From: Marsupella aquatica
Lineage: Eukaryota > Marchantiophyta
NCBI GenBank assembly: GCA_973895155.1
Contig: OZ316897.1
Location: 5,208,001-5,272,000 of the forward strand
Reading direction: 5' to 3'
Length of the DNA stretch: 64,000 bases
A model generated the notes under the pieces. It worked only from the letters and a program-made list of their open reading frames with translations. It was not told the origin of the DNA and did not search any database. The position numbers were made by a program, and so were the translations under genes. Below are positions 44,400 to 55,639 of this stretch, piece by piece (position 1 is the first letter of the stretch; each line of letters opens with the position of its first letter).

Positions 44400-45060
44400 A
44401 AAAGCTCAGGACTATAAATCAGGGCCAACTCAACCATTTCAACAAGCTAGGCTTTAGCTGATGCCAGAGGAAATAAGAAAATCTCCTTGATTGTTTGGAG
44501 GCCGCTCAAGAAAAACATGATACAGAGAATGCAAACATGATGAGCAAGCCATTTAAACAATACAATGTGAGGTAGCACTAGGTAGAATTGGAAAAGCTGA
44601 AGGCTGAGAACGCAGATGAGGTAGCCAAGTTAATCCACATCAGCAACTTACAAAAAGCAGCAATGGATAAATAGGAATTTGAAGTCGTGAATATCCTCAA
44701 TGAGGAATTGAAGGAGGCCAAAAAGGGGGTACTTTGGCTTACTAATGAGGTGGAGGGGAAAAAACTAAGAAAAACTAATGAGGTGGAGGAGTTATTCGGG
44801 GAGTTGGAGGAGGCCATGGAGAGAATCACCACTTGCAGAGGCGTGCTGACAACCAAACGGAGAAGCTTAGAAAGTATGTCGGGACAGGTCAGGGATCACC
44901 AGCTGGAAGCTAGGTCTTTATTTGGGGATATGATAGTTGGGCATACAATTCAATGAAGCCAAAGCCAAGTCCAATGCCAACAAGAGAGACCAAGGGGAGG
45001 GCAATGCAATAAGTGGCGGATTTGGCTAAGACAATTCAGAAGCCGATAGTTGTTAAGTCT
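44400..45060 (+). pseudogene. A-family coiled-coil relic (A7)
   Basis: A Glu/Lys-rich heptad-like reading (ELEKLKAENADEVAKLI, NILNEELKEAKKGVLWLTNE) ends in LQRRADNQTEKLRK, which matches LQRRADNQTERLKK at the end of the A3 coiled coil. Three stops and one or more frameshifts are present. No N-terminal domain or terminus is attached. Confidence 0.6.
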
Positions 45061-45490
45061 GGGAGGTACACAACTTCATCAGTTATCAGTGACTTTCATC
45101 AGTCACTGATATCAGTCTGTGCCCGAAACTCAGCGACGCCGCCGACATAGACTTAATTCACACCCACAATCAAACCCTATGTCAGCGTCCACTCCGACAT
45201 TGTTTTGGTTCGCACAATTAGTAATGTTGGCTGCCTCTCTGACCATCTTGGTGCCCTTTCTAACCATCTTGGCGTCCTCTCTGAGATATCCTTGGAGTGT
45301 TGTTCCATCTCGGCTGAGCTTGCCAAGATGAAAACATACCCAACAACGTGTACAACATAGCATATCAAATAGGAGCCACATTAAGAACATTTGGATGACA
45401 CTTTTTATTAAGCTTTGTACCGAACTTTACAACGATGTTCAATTTTCTGAACTAAATTCCACTAGGCTGCGTCTCCATCTTCCATCCTCT
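45061..45490. other. no gene seen; imperfect palindrome
   Basis: ATCAGTGACTTTCATCAGTCACTGAT at about 45078-45103 is an imperfect palindrome, and an ACTCAGCGACGCCGCCGAC motif follows. The stretch may contain the left terminus of the repeat-rich element that extends to 55 kb. Confidence 0.4.
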
Positions 45491-46602
45491 CTACAAGGTA
45501 ATTGTCTGGCAGACAAGGTCCACAACAATCTTTTGCCGCATGATGTCTATAAGTGCAGGGTCAAAGTTTAGTACGCCGCCTCCAGAAATACGCTCCATGT
45601 AGATAATGATATATACACCACAATTGTAATCATCCCCTTGACTTGGAATGTTATCTCGGTAAATGCGTGGCCATTCTAATGGACATAACAAGGTACGACC
45701 CCGCAAGATGGAGAGGTCCGAAAGAAACTGAGCTACTTTGAACACTTATGTGCCATCCTGTGCTTCGGGCACAAGCGGATCAAGTAAATGCAGTTGCCGC
45801 AAGGCAGTATCAACCACAACTAGTACCCAGTGTTTTGGCCGGTAGACGGGGATTAAAACGTACTTGTGCTCCCACATTTGAATGCCCCGCCAATATGCCA
45901 ACCCTGCGTTGAAGTTATATTCCGGAGTTGTCATCACTTGGTAAAAATGTGTTGGCAATAACATGGCCTTGGGTTTATGAAGGGTTTGTGCTCTTTGTTC
46001 CAGTAAAGCAATATAAGCATTGATGACGTCGCAAGTGATCCATTTTTTTGGCCTCAAGCATTTTTAATGTGCCCTCGTCAAGTGCACGTCCTCGATTGTC
46101 ACTATGACCTCTTTTTGGTCCGCCTTGGGGTCCAATGCCTTCTTCACTATCGCCAAAAATTTGGATGGTTGCTTTTGTGCGGGCACTCCTTTGTTTGCAA
46201 GCCCCACCTCTTTCACTCCTACCCGGGGAGTCAGCCCCTCATTCACTGGTTGCTCAGGTCTCTCCTGAGCTGCAATGAAGGTAAATTCATTCAAACATTA
46301 CTCTTCGGAACTGGAGCTTGATAATCTTATACTTACATGGTGAGTTTGGAGACTATCACTTCCTACCGAGCTACTCTCATCCGATTGAGCTTCTTTTGCC
46401 CTATCATCGACAAATTTGAGAGTTTTCCTTTTTCTCTCTTTTACACAGCGAGGCACTATTTCTTCATGATAGGTATAAGCAGCGTAGCACGGAAGGGTTA
46501 ACTTCTCCGGCGAGAAATATGCCGAAGCTTCCTCCCATGCAAGCTTGACAAGCCGTCTGTCCCATTCCGCTGTAGCTGACTTGGTAGTCCTATCGGGAAC
46601 TG
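45491..46602 (-). pseudogene. Ulp1/C48 cysteine protease domain
   Basis: One exon spans about 46602-46337 (TTKSATAEWDRRLVKLAWEE; basic KERKRKTLKF) and another starts at 46269. The protease reads KCLRPKKWITCDVINAYIAL (standard Ulp1 start), RPKHWVLVVVDTALRQLHLLDP with the catalytic His and Asp, and PSQGDDYNCGVYIIIYMERI with the catalytic Gln and Cys. All triad residues are present. Two in-frame TAA codons, at 46064-46066 and 45746-45748, interrupt it. Enzymes of this family cleave SUMO-like proteins; plant transposons often capture them. Confidence 0.82.
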
Positions 46603-46679
46603 CTACTTAGTTATACTTAAATCCAATCAAATAATGTATTGCGCCCAAAATAGACGTAAACAAGAAGGCATCTGTCAGG

Positions 46680-47360
46680 GAAGGTAGTCGACATGGATCG
46701 ACGGATCTCGGAGAGGCCAACCGAGATCACTCTTCTTGAGACGGATCTCGGAGAGGCCAGCCAAGATGACTATTCCTGAGATGGATCTCAGAGAGGCCAG
46801 CCGAGATTGACTATTCCTGAGATAGATCTTGGAGACGCCAGCCGAGATGACTTCCTGAGACGGATCTCAAAGAGGCTAGCCGAGATTGACTCATCCTAAG
46901 ACGGATCTCGGAGAGGCCAGCCGAGATGACTGTTCCTGAGACGGATCTCAGAGAGGCTAGCCGATATTGACTCTTCCTGAGACGGATCTCAGAGAGGCCA
47001 GCCAAGATTGACTCTTCCTAAGATGGATCTTGGAGAGGCCAGCCAAGATCACTCTTCCTGAGACGGATCTCGGAGAGGCCAGCCGAGATGACTATTCCTG
47101 AGACGGATCTCAGAGAGGCCAGCCGAGATTGACTCTTCCTGAGACGGATCTTGGATAGGCCAGCCAAGATCACTCTTCCTTAGACGGATCTTGGAGAGGC
47201 CCGCCAAGATGACTCTTCCTGAGTTGCATGTAGAGGAATGAATCTTGGCGAGGTCCGCCAACATGCATCTCAAGTTAGGACTTGCCCTCGCTTGTAGAGG
47301 AGGCCAGACACTATGAATGTCAGCAAGGTCAGCCGACATGCATAGATATCAGCGAGGCCG
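46680..47360. repeat. ~40-bp tandem array with CTCGG...CCGAG core
   Basis: About 13 units of GAGACGGATCTCGGAGAGGCCAGCCGAGATGACTATTCCT-like sequence with a 40-41 bp period, degenerating after 47220. Each unit contains an inverted ATCTCGG...CCGAGAT pair. It lies in the presumed intron between the second unique domain and the Ulp1 exons. Confidence 0.9.
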
Positions 47361-47422
47361 CTGACTTGTATCCCTCTATTGTCAACCATTGCGACGAGCA
47401 AGCAAATATGAAATGAACAACG

Positions 47423-49030
47423 TCAAACGCCAGAAAACTTACATGTTGTTGGGAGTACTGCCGGCTTTTTCTTCTTGCGCTTTTCTGGATTGGCTTTTGA
47501 ACGGACCACCTCTTCCTCCTCCGGGGAGATCACTCCAACCAGTTGTGCCAGTTGGTCTTGCACACAAGTTCCGAAGTGAGGATAGGATTCAGTCCCAAAC
47601 ACCATCCACCCGCAATTTTCACCCGCCTTGAATATTGCCCCAAACTGTGTGTTGAAAGTGAGGATAGTTGCCCTAGGGTGTGTTGTATATTCGATGATAC
47701 ATTGGAGCGTTGCTGGCAACAATGTGCTCGCAAAAGGATCGTTAACCTGATTCTTCTTGGATGTATAGTTCATTAGCCCATTCCTACTCTTCATATCGAG
47801 CTCTGCACTAATTGGTGCCACATTGTCCTTTGGGCATATCTCCACAGCAGATTGAAACCCCCACAGGTCTAGCTTGAGATATTCGCTCTGGATCGGCCAA
47901 ACATATTCAGAGGTCAGACTTCCTTAGTTTAGGATAGTAAGTCATTGGAATAAAAAATAAATGAAGAAGTAGGTAATTGATGGGACTTACTTGCTTCCCA
48001 GTCCTACCATCGTAGGTGGGTGTGTCGTTCCAGATAAAGAAGCTTTCTTTCAACCCCCAGTTGGTATTCTCGTAAACTAATGCATCATAAATGCAAGTTG
48101 AGTGCCGAAACGAACCACTGTGCACGATGGCAAACAGTCCTTCGGAATCAAGGACATCTTGAGCAAACTCCTGAACCCGGTTCAAGTCGTCCTCCCGGAA
48201 CGAATTCCACAACGGGGTGGACTTACCCTCGACCATACGCGTGTCTGTTCCCATATGTATCAAAATTAAATCTGCACCAGTCTTCACTCGCTTTGCCCCT
48301 TTTCTCCAGGCATTTTGACGCAAACCTTCCCGCAATAGCTTTCTGCACCATGAGATCAATTTACTAACTATAGGGGGTTCGGTACCTTCTTTAGCCGCAT
48401 CAAAAAAAGTTGTAAATAGATTTGGAGACCACCTAAAATACATATGTCTGCTTTGGGAAGACATGGTATTGGCATAAGGACGCATTACTCCTTCCAGCTC
48501 TGTATTATCCTCTTCTCCAAGGGCCTCTTCATCCTCCTCATTTTCCAATGTGGGGTCAGGTTGGATGGTTGTGGGCGGAACCTCTCCAGTGCCGGGCAGG
48601 GGAGGCGACTCAGTGGGGGAAGGAAGAGGAGGAAATTCCTTGTCACGTGCTTTGCTTGGGCTCCCTTTGGGAGCTCTAGGTTGCCTAGTTTGCTTTCTTT
48701 TTAAGGCATTTTCCTTTTGCCGTGACAATAATGGTGGATCAGACAAGCGCCCTTCGTCTCCGGATTGTCCTTTGTCCTCTTCCTCTCGCTCCTCTTCCTC
48801 TCGCTCATCCACATCATCCTCACCTTGCTGCTCGTCAGCCAATTCATCTTGTACTTCAGGAGCCTCATGCGGAGGCAAGTCAAATTCTTGCAGTGGAGCC
48901 TCGTCTGGACCCAACTCAACTATTGGTTGTTTATCCTTGTGCCTTGGACCCTACGAAACCCCTGGACCATCCTCAACTACTGCCTTTGTAGCCGGCTCTA
49001 CACCCTTGCTCTTGATAGAACCAGGTTCCA
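47423..49030 (-). pseudogene. acidic linker and second unique domain
   Basis: An acidic, Pro-rich stretch (DDVDEREEEEREEEDKGQSG; PPLPSPTESPPLPGTGEVPP) is preceded by a TAG near 48953. It leads into RHMYFRWSPNLFTTFFDAAK, ISWCRKLLREGLRQNAWRKG and SFRHSTCIYDALVYENTNWG. A donor-like CAAGTAAGT near 48000 and a short intron precede LKLDLWGFQSAVEICPKDNV and the part ending at 47423, where AACATGTAAGT looks like another donor. The frame across the 48000 junction is not preserved as I read it, so an indel is likely. No known domain recognised. Confidence 0.45.
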
Positions 49031-49119
49031 TTTGGATCTCTGCATGACCTGCATAGGATGCAAATTGATGAGCTTCATGATGGCAACTACATCTCGGCAA
49101 GCCTCGCCAAGATCGGGTT

Positions 49120-49405
49120 CATTATATGCAAGCAACTTATTACTCAACTAATACTTCATCTCGGCGAGCCTCGCCGACATTTGGACTGGACCAGACACTT
49201 AATCTTGGAGAGCCTCGCCGACATCTGGATTGGACTAGACACTTAATCTCGGAGAGCCTTGCCGACATCTGGACTGGACCAGATACTTAATCTCAGAGAG
49301 CCTCGCCGACATCTGGACTGGACTAGACACTTAATCTCGGAGAGCCTCGCCGACATCTGGGCTGGACCAGACACTTAATCTCGGCGAGCCTCGCCAAGTA
49401 AATAT
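49120..49405. repeat. 44-bp tandem array with the palindromic core
   Basis: Six units containing CTTAATCTCGGAGAGCCTCG and GCCGACATCTGGACTGGACC, period 44-45 bp. The first and last units carry CTCGGCGAGCCTCGCC, almost the full palindrome. Located in the presumed intron between the middle part and the acidic linker. Confidence 0.9.
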
Positions 49406-49480
49406 AGGGGTCTGGATTTTAAAGACGCTCTAAGTCATCCACCCTCACCAAGATGAGACCCTCATTCCTTCGGTGTTATG

Positions 49481-50993
49481 TCACCGACCCCAACCAAGGT
49501 TTTTTCCAATGCAAGCAACCACCTGATTCGAAAGGAATTGAGTAATACCTGATGGGGTCTTTGTTGGAGTGCTTATAGAATCTGACTGACTGGCCTCGGC
49601 GGATTGTTCCTCGTCGACCTTCTTCTCGCCTCCTTCCTTTTGGGCCTTTTTCCCATCATAGGCTGGGTCCATTGGGAGTATGGCCTCCAATGCTATTGCC
49701 TGGGGCATAGAGTCCGTCAATTGTCGCAGCTTGGATATATCGTAGTAATTTGTAGGCTCCTGTTGGTCCTTCAGCTTCATTGCACACTCCTTCTCAGCGT
49801 CATCAATAAAAGTATTCCAGTCACGGTATTCCATACACCATGGGCAGTTTTGACGTTCCCAATCGCAGACTACTCTGCCATTAGGAATTTGGCCATCACA
49901 TGGATACATGCTAAGGCTCCCTTTCGGCTCCATCCAAGATGTGAGTGCCCATGGCAGCTCTTTCAATACGGATGCATTCATGTTCTCCTGATTGATTAGA
50001 AATCTTGTCACACACCTCTTTGTTCGCTTTTTCCACAATTCTTTTAACAGGACCGTGGCCTTTCCGTCAATCCAAATTTCCCCGCCTAGTTTCAGTGATT
50101 TCTCTTGCACATAAGCTCAATAAAGCCTTCTGTATAGCTCTGCAAATTCCTCCTCTATCCCGGAAAACTCACGGTACATCTGTCTTTGGTAGGCCTTTGC
50201 AGCAAAATCGGTCAAAATCACACACCCAACGTGGTCAATGTAACACCACATTGACCAGACCGCTAACCAAGATCTAATTGCAGCATCACCATTGCTACGT
50301 GGATGGTGATACATACTCTTCTCCTCCTCCGTTCCAAAATGAGCTTTCAATAGCTTTACTCTGCACTCTGCAGCTACCCAAGCCCCAACAAACAAGCGGA
50401 CCCTGTCCAAGCCAACTTGTACATTTATCACACCCTGCTTGGCATCTCTTTGACAACTTGTGATATAGCTGTCGGCATACCGGCATGAACTGGTCTCCAT
50501 TGGCCGGATTCACGCAGGCTGCAAGCTTGGGGAACTTGTTGTCCCAGGCCTTGCATGCAACAATAATCATTGCCTCCGTCTCCTCCTCGGTTCTCTTCAC
50601 ACTCCACGGGTGCCCACGAGCTGCGTCTTGTGCCATCTCCTTGGAGATATTGATTCATCCCGCTTCAATGTTTGACCAAGACATGATGTACACAACGGCT
50701 TCTGAGCAATCTCTTTTGGTTGCTCTTTTCTTTGATTGCATTGTACTTTACTTTTTGTGGCAGCTCCTTTGACTTTCATGGTCCCGGAGCTTATAATACA
50801 TTACCATTACCATTACCATTACCATATTCTTCGAGTACCAAGTCTTCCCATGTCCTCAATTTTGGGCCTTCATGAAAGCCTCCATTGTCTCCTTTGACAT
50901 GAGCAAACTGTACTCCTCCAATGGAGTGTTCAATAGCTTTGCAACCCAGTTAGCGTCATTAAACCAGGACGTCTTCACGATAGTCGCACTTAT
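49481..50993 (-). pseudogene. middle part of the ParB-like/Ulp1 gene
   Basis: Begins SATIVKTSWFNDANWVAKLL after the 113-nt intron. The segment contains EETEAMIIVACKAWDNKFPK, a frame change near 50440, then VGAWVAAECRVKLLKAHFGT and SWLAVWSMWCYIDHVGCVIL. Beyond a TGA at 50117 it continues with IWIDGKATVLLKELW and CDWERQNCPWCMEYRDW, in which C-x9-C-x2-C could bind a metal. It ends in an acidic Ser/Thr tail (EEQSAEASQSDSISTPTK). I do not recognise the family. Confidence 0.45.
50800..50825. repeat. ACCATT hexamer microsatellite
   Basis: Four copies of ACCATT in a probable intron or degraded coding segment. Confidence 0.85.
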
Positions 50994-51816
50994 CCTGAAA
51001 ATGACAAATAGCGGAAATTTCAGAGAGGCTCTCCAAGATGGCACACAAGGTTTACACAAACGGGTATTAATCACATTTTGCAAAAAGATACGAATGAGAG
51101 TACTTACGAGTTGAGAGCGTGCATTGCTTGCTCAACCTTCTTGAATCCGTCCTTCCCAGTGTTCAAAAGAGAGAATCTGACGCATGGATCGTATTGCAAT
51201 TGATCCGGATCCTCAGAAGCAACCGCGGACCAGGCTGTGTATCTGTGGTTTCCATCAAAAACCCAAAACATCTTGTCCTTAAGGACTTTGAACTCCTCTG
51301 ATGCATCGCACTCTTGCTCAAACTGTTCATTGAGCTGAGTCCATAGAGGGTCCCAAAATGGCTTGAAGTCTGTCACTGTCTGCGTTTCTCCAATTTCATT
51401 GAACTAAGTAATGTGGAACTCGCTGAGCTTCACAACATAGCCGCTCTCTTTGAATCCTTTTTTAATTCTGCAACCGACTCATCTTGAAGATTCCTCACTG
51501 CCTCCATTGGCATGAGCCGGCACAAGGGGATCTGGGGCGGATCCTTACTAAACTTTGTCTCATACTTGGAGACGATAGACTCCCAGGCTCCCTTCTCAGC
51601 AATATCAGCCAATTTCACCGCTCCAATAGGCTCAAATGATATCTGCTTTAGCTCAAACTTCCTCTTGGAGTCGACTGACTCCATAAGTGGACCACCCTGT
51701 GAGCGCGTCAGTCGAGACATGACTGGCGAAGGAGAATTGGATCATGGTTTCTTACTCCGTTGAGAAGTTTGGCTGTCGGCAGGTCCAGCTCCAGTCGAGT
51801 CTTTCCTCTTTGGCAT
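50994..51816 (-). pseudogene. ParB/sulfiredoxin-like N-terminal part
   Basis: After a basic N-terminus (PKRK; stop TGA near 51744) the reading gives IPLCRLMPMEAVRNLQDESV, then AELKKGFKESGYVVKL across a frameshift in an A-run near 51460 and a TAG near 51400. FWDPLWTQLNEQF follows, and then MFWVFDGNHRYTAWSAVASE. The pattern (address strand, helix with a self-contained Gly, then D-G-N-H-R before a helix) is that of the ParB/sulfiredoxin fold, where the GxHR/GERR motif lines the nucleotide site. The assignment is by motif only. Exon end at 51108 and intron to 50995. Confidence 0.5.
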
Positions 51817-51829
51817 TTTGACCTTAGAT

Positions 51830-52830
51830 TACATGAGAAATGAAAGAGTTATTACTCGGCAATAGCTCGACCTATGACAAGAACTCAGCGAGCCCCGCCG
51901 AGAGAGCTAGTTTTCAAGGATACGTGGGGTCAAGCCTCTCACACATTTGATTCATCTACAATGGATTTGACATATCAAGAAAAAGGGGGAGCCAAGGGAA
52001 AAACCTGAGAGAATCACCAACGCTCACGACAAATCACTGTCACAAATGCTCACAAAAAATGTTGCCGCAAACGCTCACGAAGAAGCTACCACTACCTCAC
52101 TGCCTCAAAACACCAACGCAATCCAGTAGACACAATAATAGGGTTGCACAGGAAAGTTTACCGTGAGTGGGACGACTGAAGAAAAGCAGGAACAACGCGG
52201 ATGTGAGCGCGGAGAAGTGAGGGATTGCACAGACCAATATGCGAAGATTGAGCAAGAGCGCGGATTAGAGCGCGAACGAGTAAGGGATTGCGCAAAAGAG
52301 TGAGGCAGAGTGAGAAGGTCCGGGGATTAGTGATAAAGACAAGCGCCAAACCTAAGGTCACACCGTGGAAGAGTGACAAGGAAGGAATGACATCCACTTC
52401 AAGGAATAACATACCGGTCGCACGTACTGCACAACACTAAAGTACGCAATAGATATGGGAGATCCTAACTATACTTTGATACGTACATGTTGTTAACGGC
52501 CCAAACAAGAAAGTACACAATGCTAACGCAAGTACTGACCACCACTAGTACGAGAGAGTTTAGGGTACATTTAGGGTACAATTAGGGACTTCGGCCTACA
52601 ACTCAAATGAGTCCGAATGTAGGAGACCCTCGCTGTCATTTCATTCCAAGGCCTACTGAGACGTGTCAACATCTCGGTGCGTCAGCTCAAAGAGGAACAT
52701 GGGCGCCCACATGCATTATCATTTGGGTGGCTTAACTAAAAGAGGAAATTGGGGTTAAGAGAAGGGGGAAGAGCACAAGTCAACAAGATCAAGGAGGGTT
52801 TGTTGGAGGAGACTTAATAAAGGCGGCCAA
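51830..52830. other. no gene seen upstream of the ParB-like start
   Basis: About 1 kb with no coding support. It contains a single CAGCGAGCCCCGCCGAGAG core at about 51887, the same type as in the arrays, and short GCGCGGA/GAGCG repeats near 52200-52290. It probably includes the promoter of the ParB-like/Ulp1 gene. Confidence 0.45.
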
Positions 52831-52834
52831 TTAT

Positions 52835-52872
52835 GTTTAGGGTTTAGGGGTTTAGGGTTTAGGGTTTAGGGT
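52835..52872. repeat. interstitial TTTAGGG tract
   Basis: Five consecutive TTTAGGG-type heptamers, one with an extra G. Confidence 0.85.
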
Positions 52873-52959
52873 ATAATATGAGAAGTAGAAAAAAGTCCAA
52901 CACTAGCGAACTTCACGGTAGAAAAGTACGCCTCTTGGGTCAAAAAGGTCGCCAGCCTC

Positions 52960-53945
52960 TCGGAGACCCTCTCTGAGATGGAGTCGTGGGCGTACTTTGG
53001 CCAGATGACACCACTTGTGGACCCTGTTAATAGTTTCAAAGGGTTAGCTACAACATACACTGTGTCTCTCAGAGACCCTCTCCGAGATGAAATTAAGGGT
53101 ATTCCGTTTCAAAGGAAGGACCCAAATTGGTTCTATCCAACATTCGATGTCAGAGACCCTCTCTGAGATGGAGTGGTGTGGCCCGAACGGCCAGACGGCA
53201 AAAATTGTCAATTGCGTCTTGGGTGGAAAGGGAAGCAAGATTGCCACCCAATCGCTCAAAGACCCTCTCTGAGATGGAGCCGTGTGCCCCAAGTGGCCAG
53301 AGAGCAGTTCTCCCAGGTTGTCTATTGGGTCAGAAAGGTCGCCAAGTGAGACCCTCTTTGAGATGGAGTCGTGGGCATACTTTGGCCAGATGACACCACT
53401 TGTGGACCCTGTTAACAATTTTAAAGGGTTAGCTACAACATACACTGTGTCTCTCAAAGTCCCTCTCCAAGATGAAATTAAGGGTATTTCGTTTCAAAGG
53501 AAGGACCCAAGTTGGTTCTATCCAACATCCGATGTCAGAGACCCTCTCTGAGATGGAGTGGTGTGGCCCGAACGGCCAGACGGCAAAAATTGTCAATCGC
53601 GTCTTGGGTGGAAAGGGAAGCGAGATTGCCACCCAATCGCTCAAAGACCCTCTCTGAGATGGAGCCGTGTGCCCCAAGTGGCCAGAGAGCAATTCTCCCA
53701 GATGGTCTATTGGGTCAGAAAGGTCGCCAAGTGAGACCCAACCTCTCGGAGACCCTCTCTGAGATGGAGTCATGGGCGTACTTTGGCCAGATGACACCAC
53801 TTGTGGACCCTATTAACAGTTTCAAAGGGTTAGCTACAACATACACTGTGTCTCTCAGAGACCCCCTCCGAGATGAAATTAAGGGTATTCCGTTTCAAAG
53901 GAAGGACCCAAATTGGTTCTATCCCACATTCGATGTCAGAGACCC
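52960..53945. repeat. higher-order array, ~385-400 bp period
   Basis: Two and a half units. Each unit is made of four unlike segments separated by a 20-bp hinge, GAGACCCTCTCTGAGATGGA or variants. Landmarks such as GTGGGCGTACTTTGGCCAGA recur near 52988, 53370 and 53770. The frames inside are open on both strands only because the unit happens to lack stops, and I do not call a gene. Confidence 0.88.
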
Positions 53946-54109
53946 TTGCCAAAATACAAGGATGAACCCAAAAGTGCATGCAAAAACTGACCGTACCATA
54001 CTTTTCAATGTTTTTACAATGTAATTCTGTATGGATCGCATGTCCGTACAGTTGTACCATCTCAGAGAGGCTCGCCGAGTACAAATATTGTTGCCCAAAT
54101 GACCCGAGT

Positions 54110-54997
54110 CCATCTCAGAGACCCTCCTCGCCGAGTAGGAGTCTAGGTAAAAGTCTATGAGAATCCATCTCAGAATCTCGGAGACCCCCGCCGAGAATGA
54201 CTTGGGATGAGAAGTAAATGACAATCAGCGACCAAGGAAGTCCCTAATCCACCAGAGAGAGGCTCGCCAGATAGCGCGACCGCATGTCAGAGACCCTCGC
54301 CGAGTAGGAGTCTAGGTAAAAGTCTATGAGAATCCATCTCAGAATCTCGGAGACCCCCGTCGAGAATGACTTGGGATGAGAAGTAAATGACAATCAGCGA
54401 CCAAGGAAGTCCCTAATCCACCAGAGAGAGGCTCGCCAGATAGCGCGACCACATGTCAGAGACCCTCGCCGAGTAGGAGTCTAGGTAAAATTCTATGAGA
54501 ATCCATCTCAGAATCTCGGAGACCCCCGCCGAGAATGACTTGGGATGAAAAGTAAATGACAATCAGCGACCAAGGAAGTCCCTGATCCACCATAGAGAGG
54601 CTCGCCAAATCGCGTGACCGCATGTCAGAGACCCTCGCCAAGTAGGAGTCTAGGTAAAAGTCTATGAGAATCCATCTCAGAATCTCGGAGACCCCCGCCG
54701 AGAATGACTTGGGATGAAAAGTAAATGACACTCAACGACCAAGGAAGTCCCTAATCCACCACAGAGAGGCTTGCCAGATAGCGCGACCGCATGTCAGAGA
54801 CCCTCGCCGAGTAGGAGTCTAGGTAAAAATCTATGAGGATCCATCTCAGAATCTCGGAGACCCCCGCCGAGAATGACTTGGGATGAAAAGTAAATGATAA
54901 TCAGCGACCAAGGAAGTCCCTAATCCACCACAGAGAGGCTCGCCAGATAGCGCGACCGCATGTCAGAGACACTCGCCGAGTAGGAGTCTAGGTAAAA
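54110..54997. repeat. ~170-bp satellite-like array
   Basis: About five units (starts near 54112, 54282, 54453, 54622, 54791, 54960) contain GAGACCCTCGCCGAGTAGGA, AATCTCGGAGACCCCCGCCG and AGAGAGGCTCGCCAGATAGC. A period of ~170 bp is nucleosome- or satellite-sized. The last unit is cut by the A2 end at 54999. Confidence 0.9.
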
Positions 54998-54998
54998 G

Positions 54999-55020
54999 TG
55001 TGGTGCGTCCCATGGCTCAC
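54999..55020 (-). mobile_element. A2 3' terminus, separated by the CACTA insertion
   Basis: TGTGGTGCGTCCCATGGCTC is the reverse complement of the A4 3' end (32319-32340). The rest of A2 resumes at 59437 after the CACTA element. Confidence 0.8.
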
Positions 55021-55242
55021 CACTAGTAGAAACCGGGGCAATTTAGACCGAACCTTATAGGACTGAGGCCACTAAGTCCTTTTTTCATACTTAAAATGAC
55101 TCGGAACCATTCATCCGGTTCACATGAACACTAGGAAAGACTATGAGTGCTTTCTAGTTTATGATAAGACTGGAAAAAGTCACCTTGCTACTTTGTGAAG
55201 GGTGAAACTCTTAATATTGGCTTTTGCTAATGGCCGTGCATT

Positions 55243-55255
55243 GGGGGGGGGGGGT
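55243..55255. repeat. poly-G run
   Basis: About 12-13 consecutive G bases inside the CACTA element. Its length may be uncertain in the assembly. Confidence 0.7.
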
Positions 55256-55639
55256 GCACAACAAAAATGGGGAATAGCCCCAATGTGTCATATATACCCA
55301 ACAAGGCCATGCTATAATCCATGATCGACTTGTCATCCCCCAAGAACATGTCGTTATTTTTACAACAACAAAGCAAGCAACCAAATTAGGATAACTTGTG
55401 CTTTGGTACATACCCCAAATTCATTTGTATCATATCTGTTGGGAAACATAAGTATAAGGGATTCAAGAGGACATTGTTCACTTATATTAAGGAGGCACTT
55501 AACTCATTAAATGGCCTCGTTTGTGACCAAAAGATGTTTGGGTTACATGAAGTTAAGTTTGCTCTTAATTTAGCCCACATATAACCCTTACTGCCAAAGT
55601 ATTGCTTTAGGGTTTAAACCGTTTAACTACCCTAATATG

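Larger units (their letters stand above)
45491..51816 (-). pseudogene. multi-exon ParB/Srx-like plus Ulp1 protease gene, decayed
   Basis: One long minus-strand gene can be followed from an ATG at 51816 (MPKRKDSTGAGPADSQ) to the Ulp1 end at 45491. Parts in order: ParB/sulfiredoxin-like domain, a unique Cys/Trp-containing middle, an acidic linker with a second unique domain, and a C48 protease. At least one GT-AG intron is clear (51107-50995, 113 nt) and joins the flanking frames; others are likely at 46336-46270 and near 47440. Stops or frameshifts occur near 51744, 51460, 51400, 50117, 48953, 46064 and 45746. Tandem arrays fill its larger introns. It is most likely carried by a large DNA transposon (Ulp1 genes are known cargo of MULE and CACTA elements), but the carrier class is not shown. 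Confidence 0.6.

Noticed and set aside
48080-49246. Plus-strand ORFs rich in Ser and Pro at 48.1-49.2 kb
   Set aside because: Antisense to the acidic linker of the Ulp1 gene and to the 44-bp array.
52978-54024. Repeated ORFs on both strands (for example MESWAYFGQMTPLVDPVN readings)
   Set aside because: They are produced by higher-order DNA repeats that happen to lack stops; both strands are open and no domain is recognisable.
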